A stretch of DNA of 44,878 nucleotides from an uncultured Eubacteriales bacterium. GTDB taxonomy: Bacteria; Bacillota; Clostridia; Oscillospirales; CAG-272. The notes under the pieces were generated by a model that saw nothing but the letters and a program-made list of their open reading frames with translations, had not been told where the DNA came from and did not search any database. Where the stretch lies: assembly GCA_934481515.1 (NCBI GenBank), contig CAKSPO010000015.1, positions 1-44,878 on the forward strand, given 5' to 3'. Positions 23,004 to 30,861 of this stretch are shown here, piece by piece; position 1 is the first letter of the stretch, and each line of letters starts with the position of its first letter. A program made the position numbers and the translations under genes.

Positions 23004-25553
23004 ATGCGAACGGAACATTACACCGTTACGGGAATGAGCTGTGCGGCGTGCGCCGCCCGCGTCGAAAAAGCGGTCGGAAAGGTGGCAGGAGTCGGGAAGT
23101 GCACCGTAAGCCTTCTGACCAACTCCATGTCGGTCGAAGGAGACGCACCGGCACAGGATGTCATCCGGGCGGTAAAGGACGCAGGATATGGCGCAAAACT
23201 GCGGGGAACGGAAGCAAAGCCTGCCGCGGCAGAGGAGGATTCCCTGGCTGATACCGAAACGCCGAAGCTGAAAAAACGACTGATCGCTTCCGTCGTTCTT
23301 CTGCTGATTCTGATGTATTTTTCCATGGGGCATATGATGTGGAATTTCCCGCTTCCGCACTGGTTCGACGGAAACCACGTCGCCATGGGACTGGTACAGC
23401 TGTTGCTTTCCGGCATGGTTATGGTCATCAACCAGCACTTTTTTGTCAGTGGTTTCCGGAGCCTGTGGAAACGATCGCCGAACATGGATACGCTGGTCGC
23501 ACTTGGCGCCACTGCATCCTACGCATGGAGCGTGTACGCACTGTTCGCCATGACGGGCGCACAGGCGGCAGGTGACATGGATGCCGTCATGCACTATATG
23601 GACGAGTTTTATTTTGAATCTGCGGCGATGATCCTGACCCTGATTACCGTCGGAAAGATGCTGGAGGCAAGATCCAAAGGAAAAACCACCGACGCACTGA
23701 AAAGCCTGATGAAGTTGGTGCCTCAGGAAGCTGTCCTTCTGCGGGACGGAAAAGAGGTTACCGTTCCCATTGCACAGGTGCGGAAGGGAGATATTTTTGT
23801 CGTCCGCCCCGGCGAAAATATTCCGGTGGACGGAATCGTGCTGGAAGGGAACAGCGCGGTCAACGAGGCAGCTCTGACCGGGGAAAGCATTCCCGTTGAT
23901 AAAACGACAGGAGACGGCGTTTCCGCAGCAACCGTCAACCAGTCAGGGTATCTGACGTGCGAGGCGAGCCGCGTCGGCGAGGATACCACGCTGTCGCAGA
24001 TCATCCGCATGGTCAGCGACGCGGCAACCTCCAAAGCCCCGATCGCAAAAACCGCCGACCGCGTTTCCGGCGTGTTCGTTCCGGTCGTGATGGGAATTTC
24101 CGCTGTGACATTCGCAGTCTGGCTTCTGATCGGTGCGGATGCGGGTTATGCGTTGGCGCGGGCGATTTCCGTGCTTGTCATCAGCTGCCCCTGCGCACTG
24201 GGACTTGCGACGCCGGTGGCGATCATGGTCGGAAACGGACTGGGAGCAAGAAACGGAATTTTGTTCAAGACCGCGGAAACACTGGAGAACGCCGGAAAGA
24301 TCCGCGTAGTCGCACTGGATAAGACCGGAACGGTCACCGAAGGCGCACCGCGGGTGACCGATATGGTTCCGGCTTCCGGCATCGACGAAGAAACGCTTCT
24401 GAAAACAGCGCTTGCTCTGGAAGCACGGAGTGAGCATCCGCTGGCAAAAGCCGTTTTGCAAAAGGGAGAGGAACTGCATCTGACCCCTGCACCGGTGACG
24501 GAATTTGAAGCGCTTCCCGGCAACGGCCTGACCGCTTTGCTGGAAGACCGCAGAATCACAGGCGGAAGCCTGCGATTCCTTGGGGAACAGTCCGAAATTC
24601 CTGCAGAACTGCGGGAGCGTGCAGAAAAGCTGTCCGGAGAAGGGAAAACTCCGTTGCTTTTCTCCGACGGAGGCAACATTCTCGGTATGATTGCGGTCGC
24701 GGATACCATCAAGGAGGACAGCCCGGAAGCAATCCGTGAGTTGCGGAAGATGGGAATCCGGATCGTCCTTCTGACCGGAGATAATCAGCGCACAGCAGAA
24801 GCCATCGGTGCGCAGGCAGGTGTGGATGAGGTCATCGCTGGCGTTCTTCCGGACGGAAAGGAATGGATTATCCGCGATCTGAAGGAGCACGGCGTGACCG
24901 CCATGGTTGGCGACGGGATCAATGACGCACCGGCACTGACCCGTGCGGATGTCGGAATTGCCATCGGCGCGGGAGCCGACGTTGCCATTGATGCGGCAGA
25001 CATTGTGCTGGTCAAGAGCCGGCTGACCGATGTCCCGGCGGCAATCCGTCTCAGCCGCGCAACACTGCGCAACATTCATGAGAATCTCTTCTGGGCATTT
25101 ATCTACAACATCATCGGAATTCCGCTTGCCGCAGGGTGCTTTGTCGCGCTCGGCATCACGCTGAATCCGATGTTCGGTGCCGCCGCGATGAGCCTTTCCA
25201 GCTTTTTTGTTGTCACCAACGCCCTGCGGCTCAACCTTTGCAAATTATATGGAAAAAAACCGGCGACCGGAAATCACGCGGTGCCGCCCTCCGAAGTGCA
25301 TCCGATCAAAGAAATTCAATATGTTCTTTCCATCAAGGGAATGATGTGCGCACATTGCGAAAAGCGGGTGAGGGACGCTCTGGAGGCGCTCCCGGAGGTA
25401 CAGAGCGCACAGGTCAGCCACGAGAAAAAGAACGCCGTTGTCACGCTTTCCGGCACGCCGGAGAGTTCCGTCCCGGAGCTGACCGGGCGTTTTTCCACTG
25501 CCGTACAGGCGGCGGGCTATCAACTCAGATCCGTTCGGAAAACAGATAAATAA
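23004..25553 (+). CDS. copA: Copper-exporting P1B-type ATPase with N- and C-terminal metal-binding domains
   Basis: The 849-residue Cu(I) exporter has an N-terminal HMA domain (GMSCAAC, Cys13/Cys16), eight predicted membrane helices, the transport site CPC at 395-397, the phosphorylated DKTGT at Asp439, SEHPLAKA (nucleotide binding) and MVGDGINDAPAL (hinge). A second HMA domain sits at the C-terminus (GMMCAHC, Cys782/Cys785). N-terminal placement is standard; the extra C-terminal one is seen in some Clostridia. It lies 22 bases after csoR. Confidence 0.96.
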   Translation: MRTEHYTVTGMSCAACAARVEKAVGKVAGVGKCTVSLLTNSMSVEGDAPAQDVIRAVKDAGYGAKLRGTEAKPAAAEEDSLADTETPKLKKRLIASVVLLLILMYFSMGHMMWNFPLPHWFDGNHVAMGLVQLLLSGMVMVINQHFFVSGFRSLWKRSPNMDTLVALGATASYAWSVYALFAMTGAQAAGDMDAVMHYMDEFYFESAAMILTLITVGKMLEARSKGKTTDALKSLMKLVPQEAVLLRDGKEVTVPIAQVRKGDIFVVRPGENIPVDGIVLEGNSAVNEAALTGESIPVDKTTGDGVSAATVNQSGYLTCEASRVGEDTTLSQIIRMVSDAATSKAPIAKTADRVSGVFVPVVMGISAVTFAVWLLIGADAGYALARAISVLVISCPCALGLATPVAIMVGNGLGARNGILFKTAETLENAGKIRVVALDKTGTVTEGAPRVTDMVPASGIDEETLLKTALALEARSEHPLAKAVLQKGEELHLTPAPVTEFEALPGNGLTALLEDRRITGGSLRFLGEQSEIPAELRERAEKLSGEGKTPLLFSDGGNILGMIAVADTIKEDSPEAIRELRKMGIRIVLLTGDNQRTAEAIGAQAGVDEVIAGVLPDGKEWIIRDLKEHGVTAMVGDGINDAPALTRADVGIAIGAGADVAIDAADIVLVKSRLTDVPAAIRLSRATLRNIHENLFWAFIYNIIGIPLAAGCFVALGITLNPMFGAAAMSLSSFFVVTNALRLNLCKLYGKKPATGNHAVPPSEVHPIKEIQYVLSIKGMMCAHCEKRVRDALEALPEVQSAQVSHEKKNAVVTLSGTPESSVPELTGRFSTAVQAAGYQLRSVRKTDK

Positions 25554-25571
25554 AAAAAGGAGAACAGAAAA

Positions 25572-25829
25572 ATGACAAAAACAGTACTGAAGATCGACGG
25601 AATGATGTGCGGAATGTGCGAATCGCATATGAACGATGCCATCCGGAATGCCTTTGCCGTCAAGAAGGTGACCTCTTCCCACAGCAAAGGGGAGACCGAA
25701 ATTCTCAGCGAGGAACCGCTGGACGAGGCAAAGCTCCGCGAAACCGTCAAGGCGACCGGCTATACCCTGACGGACATTTCCTCCGAGGCGTATGAAAAGA
25801 GCGGTCTCTTTTCCCATCACAAAAAGTAA
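25572..25829 (+). CDS. copZ: CopZ-like heavy-metal-associated copper chaperone
   Basis: The 85-residue single HMA domain protein carries GMMCGMC with Cys13 and Cys16. CopZ proteins hand Cu(I) to CopA. The domain has the usual beta-alpha-beta pattern (VLKIDG, CESHMNDAIRNAF, KGETEILSE) and ends in a histidine-containing tail, LFSHHKK, not typical for CopZ. It starts 18 bases after copA behind AAAGGAG. Assignment to the HMA family is firm; the chaperone role is by context. Confidence 0.88.
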   Translation: MTKTVLKIDGMMCGMCESHMNDAIRNAFAVKKVTSSHSKGETEILSEEPLDEAKLRETVKATGYTLTDISSEAYEKSGLFSHHKK

Positions 25830-26156
25830 CCAGCCGTCGCTGATTTCTGCCGACAAAATCTGGCGCACCGGAAGGGTCTGATTCCTACCGGACATTTTCT
25901 CTGTGCGGATCACCGTATGAGCGGTGTCGGGTCGGCTTCCTGCGGCGGTCAGCCGCCGCTTGCTTCCTGCCGGATCCGTCCGGGAGAGCAGATTGATTTC
26001 CGGCTTCGCATCTCCTGTCCGGCATCCGGGGAAAAGTGAGAGGAGGTTCGCCGCTTCTTATTTTGCAAACCGCTCAAAAAAACGCCGCGCTGTTTCCTTC
26101 ATTGGGAAACAGCGCGGCGCATTTTGATAGGACAGTACGATGTATTTTACAGTACG
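25830..26156. other. Intergenic region between convergent copZ and AEC transporter genes
   Basis: These 327 bases have no supported gene. They hold a GCGGCGG-TCAG-CCGCCGC hairpin without T run (25942-25959) and the strong terminator at 26076-26119. The rest shows nothing I recognise. Confidence 0.75.
26076..26119 (-). terminator. Terminator of the gpmI-PHP-UDG-AEC unit
   Basis: CGCCGCGCTGTTTCC (26083-26097) pairs perfectly with GGAAACAGCGCGGCG (26105-26119). On the minus strand the stem is followed by seven or more T, so it ends the minus-strand operon. For copZ on the plus strand the following CATTTTG is weaker. Confidence 0.93.
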
Positions 26157-27113
26157 TCAGATGGCTGCAAGCCACTGCGCAAAAAGCATCAATGGCGGGA
26201 GCGTTGCCGTGGAGAGCAGAGAGGTCATGCCGACGGTCTGCGCAGCGTATTCCGGTTCAATATCGTACAGTTCCGCCAGCATGGTAGCGGTGGCGGCGCT
26301 CGGAACACCTGCCATTGCGGCGACAATCAGAAGATAAAATTCATTCAGCCCCGCAAGCTTTGCAAGGATGCAGAGGAGAAACGGAAGGAGCAGAAGCTTG
26401 ATTGCCGCGTGGAGATACAGGCGTGGAGTGGTAAAGAGCTTTGCAAGCCCCAACGCCGCGAGGAGCGATCCTGTGACCAGAACCGAAATCGGGGTGCACA
26501 GATTTCCCAGATATCCGAGAAAGGAGGAACAGAAATCCGGAAGCGTAAACAGCGGTTTGCACAGGTAGAGCGCAACGCCGATGGCGCAGGGGATGGTTCC
26601 GTAGTTGAGAAAAATTTTTTTCGGAGTCAGGCGGATGTCCTCCCGCCCGCGGGAAAGGATCAGAATGCCCCACGTCCACAGAAAGAGGTGATAGCCGATA
26701 CCGTAAAAAGCGCCGACAAAGCTTCCGATTCCGGTTCCGAGGACGGATTCCAGAATGGGGAATCCGAGGAATCCGACATTGGCGAACACGAGCGAAAACT
26801 CGAAAATTTTGTTCCGGTCGGGATTTCCCTTGCCCCGCAAAAGCGTTCCGATCCCGAATGCCATGATGCAGAGGAGCGCATGTACGGCAAAGCTTAAAAG
26901 GGTTACCTGCCATGCAATACGCAGGTGCTTTCCGGAATAATCGGCACGGTTGAGCGCGTCAATAATCATCATCGGTTGTCCCACGGAGATAATCAGTCTG
27001 GAAAGCCCCTTGGAGATGGTTTCGGTAATGATTCCGGTCTTGCGGCAGAAATAGCCGCAGACCATCAGGCAGAACAGCGTAAGCATGACAGAGAAGAGCG
27101 CTTGAACATCCAT
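26157..27113 (-). CDS. AEC-family (auxin efflux carrier-type) membrane transporter
   Basis: The 318-residue protein has about ten hydrophobic helices and the AEC plan: an N-terminal half MDVQALFSVMLTLFCLMVCGYFCRKTGIIT, the FANVGFLGFPIL motif, and a C-terminal half with AAMAGVPSAATATMLAELYD. Bacterial AEC proteins export or exchange malate and other organic acids. The substrate cannot be told from sequence. It starts two bases after the uracil-DNA glycosylase stop and is the last gene before the terminator. Confidence 0.9.
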   Translation of the reverse strand: MDVQALFSVMLTLFCLMVCGYFCRKTGIITETISKGLSRLIISVGQPMMIIDALNRADYSGKHLRIAWQVTLLSFAVHALLCIMAFGIGTLLRGKGNPDRNKIFEFSLVFANVGFLGFPILESVLGTGIGSFVGAFYGIGYHLFLWTWGILILSRGREDIRLTPKKIFLNYGTIPCAIGVALYLCKPLFTLPDFCSSFLGYLGNLCTPISVLVTGSLLAALGLAKLFTTPRLYLHAAIKLLLLPFLLCILAKLAGLNEFYLLIVAAMAGVPSAATATMLAELYDIEPEYAAQTVGMTSLLSTATLPPLMLFAQWLAAI

Positions 27114-27115
27114 TG

Positions 27116-27691
27116 TCAGTTTTGTCCCCGCAGTTCCGTCAGCTTTTCTTTGATTCGTTTCATATCCTCCAGCGTATCTTCCTTTTTGCGGGGGTCACGC
27201 AAAAGCGCCGCCGGATGGAAGATGGCTGTCATCAGATAGTCACCCTTTTCAAACCACATTCCGTGTTCTTTGGAAATTTTGAAATCCGGTTTAATCAGCC
27301 GCATGGCGGCGATGCGTCCGAGGCAGATGATCAGCTTCGGCTGAATCAAGCGTACCTGCTCCCGAAGGAATCCGATGCAGGCATCCTCCTCTTCCGGGAG
27401 AGGATCCCGGTTTTTTGGGGGACGGCATTTCAGAATGTTGGCGATGTAAACCTCTTCCCGCGGGATGTCTACCGCAAAGAGATATTTGTCCAGCAACTGT
27501 CCAGCACGACCGACAAAGGGAATGCCGGACAAATCCTCCTGTTCTCCCGGTGCTTCTCCCACAAACATCAACTCGGCGTTCGGATTTCCGGTGCCGAAAA
27601 CGGAGTTGGTTCGGGTATCCCCGAGCGGGCATTTATGGCATCCTTCGCATGTTTCGCGCAAGGTATCCAGATTGGTCTGTTGTTGTTCCAT
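27116..27691 (-). CDS. Uracil-DNA glycosylase, family 4 (iron-sulfur type)
   Basis: The 191-residue enzyme removes uracil from DNA. The family 4 signature GEAPGEQED, the PFVGRAGQLLD loop, and HPAALLR near the C-terminus are present. Cysteines of a 4Fe-4S cluster are visible in CEGCHKC (15, 18, 21), ILKCRPP and LIICLG. The ATG at 27691 is chosen; upstream in-frame codons overlap the PHP gene and have no ribosome-binding site. Confidence 0.93.
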   Translation of the reverse strand: MEQQQTNLDTLRETCEGCHKCPLGDTRTNSVFGTGNPNAELMFVGEAPGEQEDLSGIPFVGRAGQLLDKYLFAVDIPREEVYIANILKCRPPKNRDPLPEEEDACIGFLREQVRLIQPKLIICLGRIAAMRLIKPDFKISKEHGMWFEKGDYLMTAIFHPAALLRDPRKKEDTLEDMKRIKEKLTELRGQN

Positions 27692-27707
27692 AGAGTTTCC
27701 TTGTTTT

Positions 27708-28421
27708 TCAGTATTTTGCCGGCATGTCGTGCATTCCGTCCCGCTCTGCGGCAGGACCGGAGCAATGCAGAACACAGTCGCCGGTGCGCAGGATTTCTGC
27801 CAGTTGCTTTTCGTTTGTCACGGGAGTTTCGGTCAGAATTCCGGCACATTCCAAAGAGGTGGCATGGTGAAAATCACTGCCCGAAGTGCGGAGCAGATGG
27901 TATTTCTTTGCCCATTGAACCGCAATGTCGTTCCGGGAATCTTGTCCAAAAGAGCCGTTGAAGACCTCGATACCATCCAACAGCTTTGGGTTGGAAATTT
28001 TCATTCCGTCCCGGAAGGGATGCGCCTGAATCAGAAGCAGTCCGCTTTTTCGGGCAAGCTCGGAAAAGCTTTTCAGTGTCATGTGGTGCAGATCGGGATG
28101 GGAAATCAGAAACTCTTCGCTCAGACCGAACACAAGATAGTCATTCATGCTCTCGGTGAAGCGGAGCTCACATCCCAGAAGAACCTGCAACCGATCCCCG
28201 GCATAGTCCTTCATAATCCGGTAACCGGACAGATAATGGTCGATTTTTTCCTGCCATGTCTCTCCTGCCGGGTCGATGACATAATCGCAGTAATGGTTGG
28301 TAACGCTGATGGTGGTATAGCCTGCCGCAATGTAGCGTTCCGCGACCTCCGGTGCCCGGAGGGCGGCGCATGGACTGACCTCTGCGGTGTGCGCGTGCAA
28401 CTCCGTTTTGAACAGACTCAT
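27708..28421 (-). CDS. PHP-domain metal-dependent phosphoesterase
   Basis: The 237-residue PHP protein has the four metal motifs: ELHAHTAEVSPCA (HxH at 9/11), TNHYCDY, the Glu in LLGCELRFTE, and IQAHPFRDG, followed by TSGSDFHH. These hydrolyse phosphate esters, but the substrate is unknown. LHAHTAEVSPCA is characteristic of a clostridial group annotated as PHP hydrolases. The ATG overlaps the gpmI stop (ATGA), so it is translationally coupled. Confidence 0.88.
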   Translation of the reverse strand: MSLFKTELHAHTAEVSPCAALRAPEVAERYIAAGYTTISVTNHYCDYVIDPAGETWQEKIDHYLSGYRIMKDYAGDRLQVLLGCELRFTESMNDYLVFGLSEEFLISHPDLHHMTLKSFSELARKSGLLLIQAHPFRDGMKISNPKLLDGIEVFNGSFGQDSRNDIAVQWAKKYHLLRTSGSDFHHATSLECAGILTETPVTNEKQLAEILRTGDCVLHCSGPAAERDGMHDMPAKY

Positions 28422-30082
28422 CCGAGCACCTCAATGATGGACGGATCCCACATTTCGGGAGCCTTGTAGCCCATCAGGTTGACCGTTGTAGCGGCGACAT
28501 CGGAAAGTCCGAACTTGCCCTCTGTCTTGACACGGTAATGATTCTTCGCCTCGGTATTGTCGTAGAAAATGCAGGGAACAGGGTTGAGCGTATGGCTGGT
28601 TTTTGCTTTGTAGTGACCGTTCTTATCTACCTTGGGAAGTCCGGTTTTCTTATCCATTTCATACATTTCGTCGGCATTTCCGTGGTCGGCAGTGATGATC
28701 GCCATGCCGCCCAATTCGTCAATGACGGGAAGAATTCTGCCAAGCTGAAGATCCAGCGCTTCCATGGAGCAACGGGTGGCGGCAAGAGAGCCGGTATGGC
28801 CGACCATATCCCCGTTCGGGAAGTTGACGCGCAGATAGCGGTACTTTCCGGACTTCAGGCATTCAATCAGGCGGTCGGTAATTTCGGCGCACTTCATCCA
28901 CGGGCGCTGTTCGAACGGAACCACGTCAGACGGAATTTCGATATACGTTTCCAGTTCCTCGCTGAATTTTCCGGACTTGTTGCCGTTCCAGAAGTAGGTA
29001 ACGTGACCGAACTTCTGGGTTTCCGACATTGCCAGCACGGGAATGCCGGTATTTGCCATGTATTCGCCCATGGTGTTGGTAATCTCCGGAGGAGAAACCA
29101 GATACTTGTGCGGGATATGAAGGTCACCGTCGTATTCCAGCATGCCGGCATAAACCACCTTCGGAACGCGGACGCGGTCAAACCGGTCGAACTGTCCTTC
29201 CGGCGCGTCAAAGGCGCGGGAAATCTCAATGGAACGGTCCCCGCGGAAGTTGAAGAAAATCACGCTGTCATTGTCCTCCATGCAACCGACAGGCTTGCCG
29301 TCCTTCGCAATTACGAAAGCGGGAAGATCCTGGTCGATGACGTGTAGCTCATTCCGGTAGGTCTGTACTGCTTCCGCGGCGGAAGCAAACTGTCTGCCCT
29401 CACCCAGGACGTGGGTTTTCCAGCCCCTTTCCACCATGCTCCAGTTTGCTTCGTAGCGGTCCATGGTAATCTGCATCCGTCCGCCGCCGGAGGCGATGCA
29501 GACATCGAAATCGGGAGCACGCAGACCGTTCAGAAATTCCTCAAACGGGTTGATATAATCCAGTGCCGAGGTTTCACCCACATCGCGTCCGTCCAGAAGG
29601 ATATGCACGCGGACATGCTCCACGCCTTCCTTCTTGGCTTCCTTCAGCATTGCTTTGAGGTGGTCGATGTGCGAATGCACATTGCCGTCCGAGAACAGAC
29701 CGAGGAAGTGCAGAGTGGAGTGATGGTCGCGGACGTTTGCAATCAGCTCCTTCCAGGTGGCGGATTCAAACATTTTTCCGCTTTCAATGGAGTTGGAGAC
29801 CAGCTTGGCGCCCTGTGCGAACACCTGACCGGCGCCGAGGGCGTTGTGACCGACCTCGCTGTTTCCCATATCGTCGTCAGAGGGAAGTCCTACGGCAGTG
29901 CCGTGCGCCTTCAGCGCGACCATGGGATAGTTTGCCATCAGCATGTCAAGATTGGGGGTATAGGCGCTTTTGACCGCATTGGAAACGGTGTCCGGTGCCA
30001 GACCGACACCGTCCATGACGATGGTCAGGACGGGACCCTTTACACCTTCAAAATTGTTGAGTTTTTCCAGTTTTTTGTTCAT
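28418..30082 (-). CDS. gpmI: 2,3-bisphosphoglycerate-independent phosphoglycerate mutase
   Basis: This manganese enzyme of the alkaline-phosphatase superfamily interconverts 3- and 2-phosphoglycerate in glycolysis. The catalytic Ser75 lies in MGNSEVGHNALGAGQ, the first metal Asp24 in VMDGVG, and the C-terminal metal site in ITADHGNADEM. The 554-residue length is slightly above the usual 510-515, with extra sequence in the C-terminal third. The ATG at 30082 follows CCGGAGG. It has its own promoter and heads a four-gene minus-strand unit. Confidence 0.96.
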   Translation of the reverse strand: MNKKLEKLNNFEGVKGPVLTIVMDGVGLAPDTVSNAVKSAYTPNLDMLMANYPMVALKAHGTAVGLPSDDDMGNSEVGHNALGAGQVFAQGAKLVSNSIESGKMFESATWKELIANVRDHHSTLHFLGLFSDGNVHSHIDHLKAMLKEAKKEGVEHVRVHILLDGRDVGETSALDYINPFEEFLNGLRAPDFDVCIASGGGRMQITMDRYEANWSMVERGWKTHVLGEGRQFASAAEAVQTYRNELHVIDQDLPAFVIAKDGKPVGCMEDNDSVIFFNFRGDRSIEISRAFDAPEGQFDRFDRVRVPKVVYAGMLEYDGDLHIPHKYLVSPPEITNTMGEYMANTGIPVLAMSETQKFGHVTYFWNGNKSGKFSEELETYIEIPSDVVPFEQRPWMKCAEITDRLIECLKSGKYRYLRVNFPNGDMVGHTGSLAATRCSMEALDLQLGRILPVIDELGGMAIITADHGNADEMYEMDKKTGLPKVDKNGHYKAKTSHTLNPVPCIFYDNTEAKNHYRVKTEGKFGLSDVAATTVNLMGYKAPEMWDPSIIEVLG

Positions 30083-30166
30083 TGTTTTGCCTCCGGAAAT
30101 GAAATTGAGCAGGAACACGGAACCGCAATGCAGAACAGCCATGCAATTCCTTATTTTACATACTAT

Positions 30167-30194
30167 ATTATAGCCCAAAAAAGAAAAATTGCAA
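30167..30194 (-). promoter_or_regulatory. Sigma-A promoter of gpmI
   Basis: On the minus strand TTGCAA (30194-30189), 16-base spacer, TATAAT (30172-30167). The leader to the ATG is about 78 bases. Confidence 0.8.
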
Positions 30195-30245
30195 GGTTTT
30201 TTTTCATCTTTCCGCCGGATTCGGCAGAAAAATCCGGAATGGCGG

Positions 30246-30274
30246 TTGCTTTTTTCGCCCGGATATGGTATGAT
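30246..30274 (+). promoter_or_regulatory. Sigma-A promoter of the pyrophosphatase-like gene
   Basis: TTGCTT (30246-30251), 17-base spacer, TATGAT (30269-30274). It is divergent from the gpmI promoter. The start site would be about 28 bases before the ATG at 30309. Confidence 0.72.
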
Positions 30275-30308
30275 AAAACGCGGAATAACATTGCGGAGGG
30301 AAAGAAAA

Positions 30309-30764
30309 ATGGAGAAGCCGCAGATGAACCGGGAAGCGCGGGAAGCGCTGATCCGGAGATTCGCCGGAAAAACCGTGCGGATTTGTATTGACCGACCGAT
30401 CGGATATGTGCACCATAAGGAAAAATATGACCTTTGTTATCCGATCAATTACGGATATGTTCCGGGCGTACTTGGCGGGGACGGCGAGGAGCTGGACGTT
30501 TATTTGCTTGGCGTAAAGACCCCGGAGGAAGCATATGACGCGCACATCATCGGCGTTGTCCGGAGGGAGGATGATGTGGAGGACAAGCTGGTGGGGGCGC
30601 CCGTCGGCATGGTTTTTACGGCGGCGGAAGTCGCACGGGCGGTGCATTTTCAGGAGCAGTATTACCGATCGGAGGCGGAGGTCTTTTCCGCACAATTTCT
30701 CCGGTCGCGCGAAAATTCTATTGACAAAGCGCCGCAGTCCGGATATAATAAAAGCAGTCGGTAA
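30309..30764 (+). CDS. ppa: Inorganic pyrophosphatase-like protein (family I fold)
   Basis: The 151-residue protein resembles family I soluble pyrophosphatases: VRICIDRPIGYVHHKEKYDLCYPINYGYVPG, then DGEELDVYLLG, then DDVEDKLVGAPVG. The usual metal site DGDPLDV reads DGEELDV here, and the D-x4-D metal pair region (normally DEAGEDAK) is altered to REDDVEDK. It is about 20-25 residues shorter than standard enzymes. It could be a working diphosphatase or a divergent member with another substrate. The start follows GGAGGG. The next gene's promoter lies inside its 3' end. Confidence 0.8.
   Translation: MEKPQMNREAREALIRRFAGKTVRICIDRPIGYVHHKEKYDLCYPINYGYVPGVLGGDGEELDVYLLGVKTPEEAYDAHIIGVVRREDDVEDKLVGAPVGMVFTAAEVARAVHFQEQYYRSEAEVFSAQFLRSRENSIDKAPQSGYNKSSR
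30721..30749 (+). promoter_or_regulatory. Perfect sigma-A promoter of glyA inside the upstream coding sequence
   Basis: TTGACA (30721-30726), 17-base spacer, TATAAT (30744-30749). It matches consensus exactly and lies in the last codons of the pyrophosphatase-like gene. Confidence 0.88.
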
Positions 30765-30810
30765 AAAGCTTCACCGGCTGCCGGTGAGGCACTCCGGAAG
30801 AGAAGCGACA

Positions 30811-30845
30811 AAGCGGTTCTGCCCATGCGGCAGAACTGCTTTTTT
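30811..30845 (+). terminator. Intrinsic terminator or attenuator just before glyA
   Basis: GCGGTTCTGCC (30813-30823) pairs with GGCAGAACTGC (30829-30839), followed by six T. It ends five bases before the glyA ribosome-binding site, inside the leader of the glyA promoter. It may end the upstream transcript, or attenuate glyA itself; CTGCCG at 30778-30783 could pair with CGGCAG at 30828-30833 as a competing helix. Confidence 0.8.
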
Positions 30846-30861
30846 GAAAGGGAGGATGCGC

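Noticed and set aside
25942..25959. GCGGCGG-TCAG-CCGCCGC hairpin as terminator of copZ
   Set aside because: No T run follows on either strand. The better terminator lies at 26076-26119.
30756..30861. ZTP (pfl) riboswitch before glyA
   Set aside because: ZTP riboswitches are common before folate-cycle genes, but the conserved GTGACTGG and CCGCCTGGGC segments are missing.
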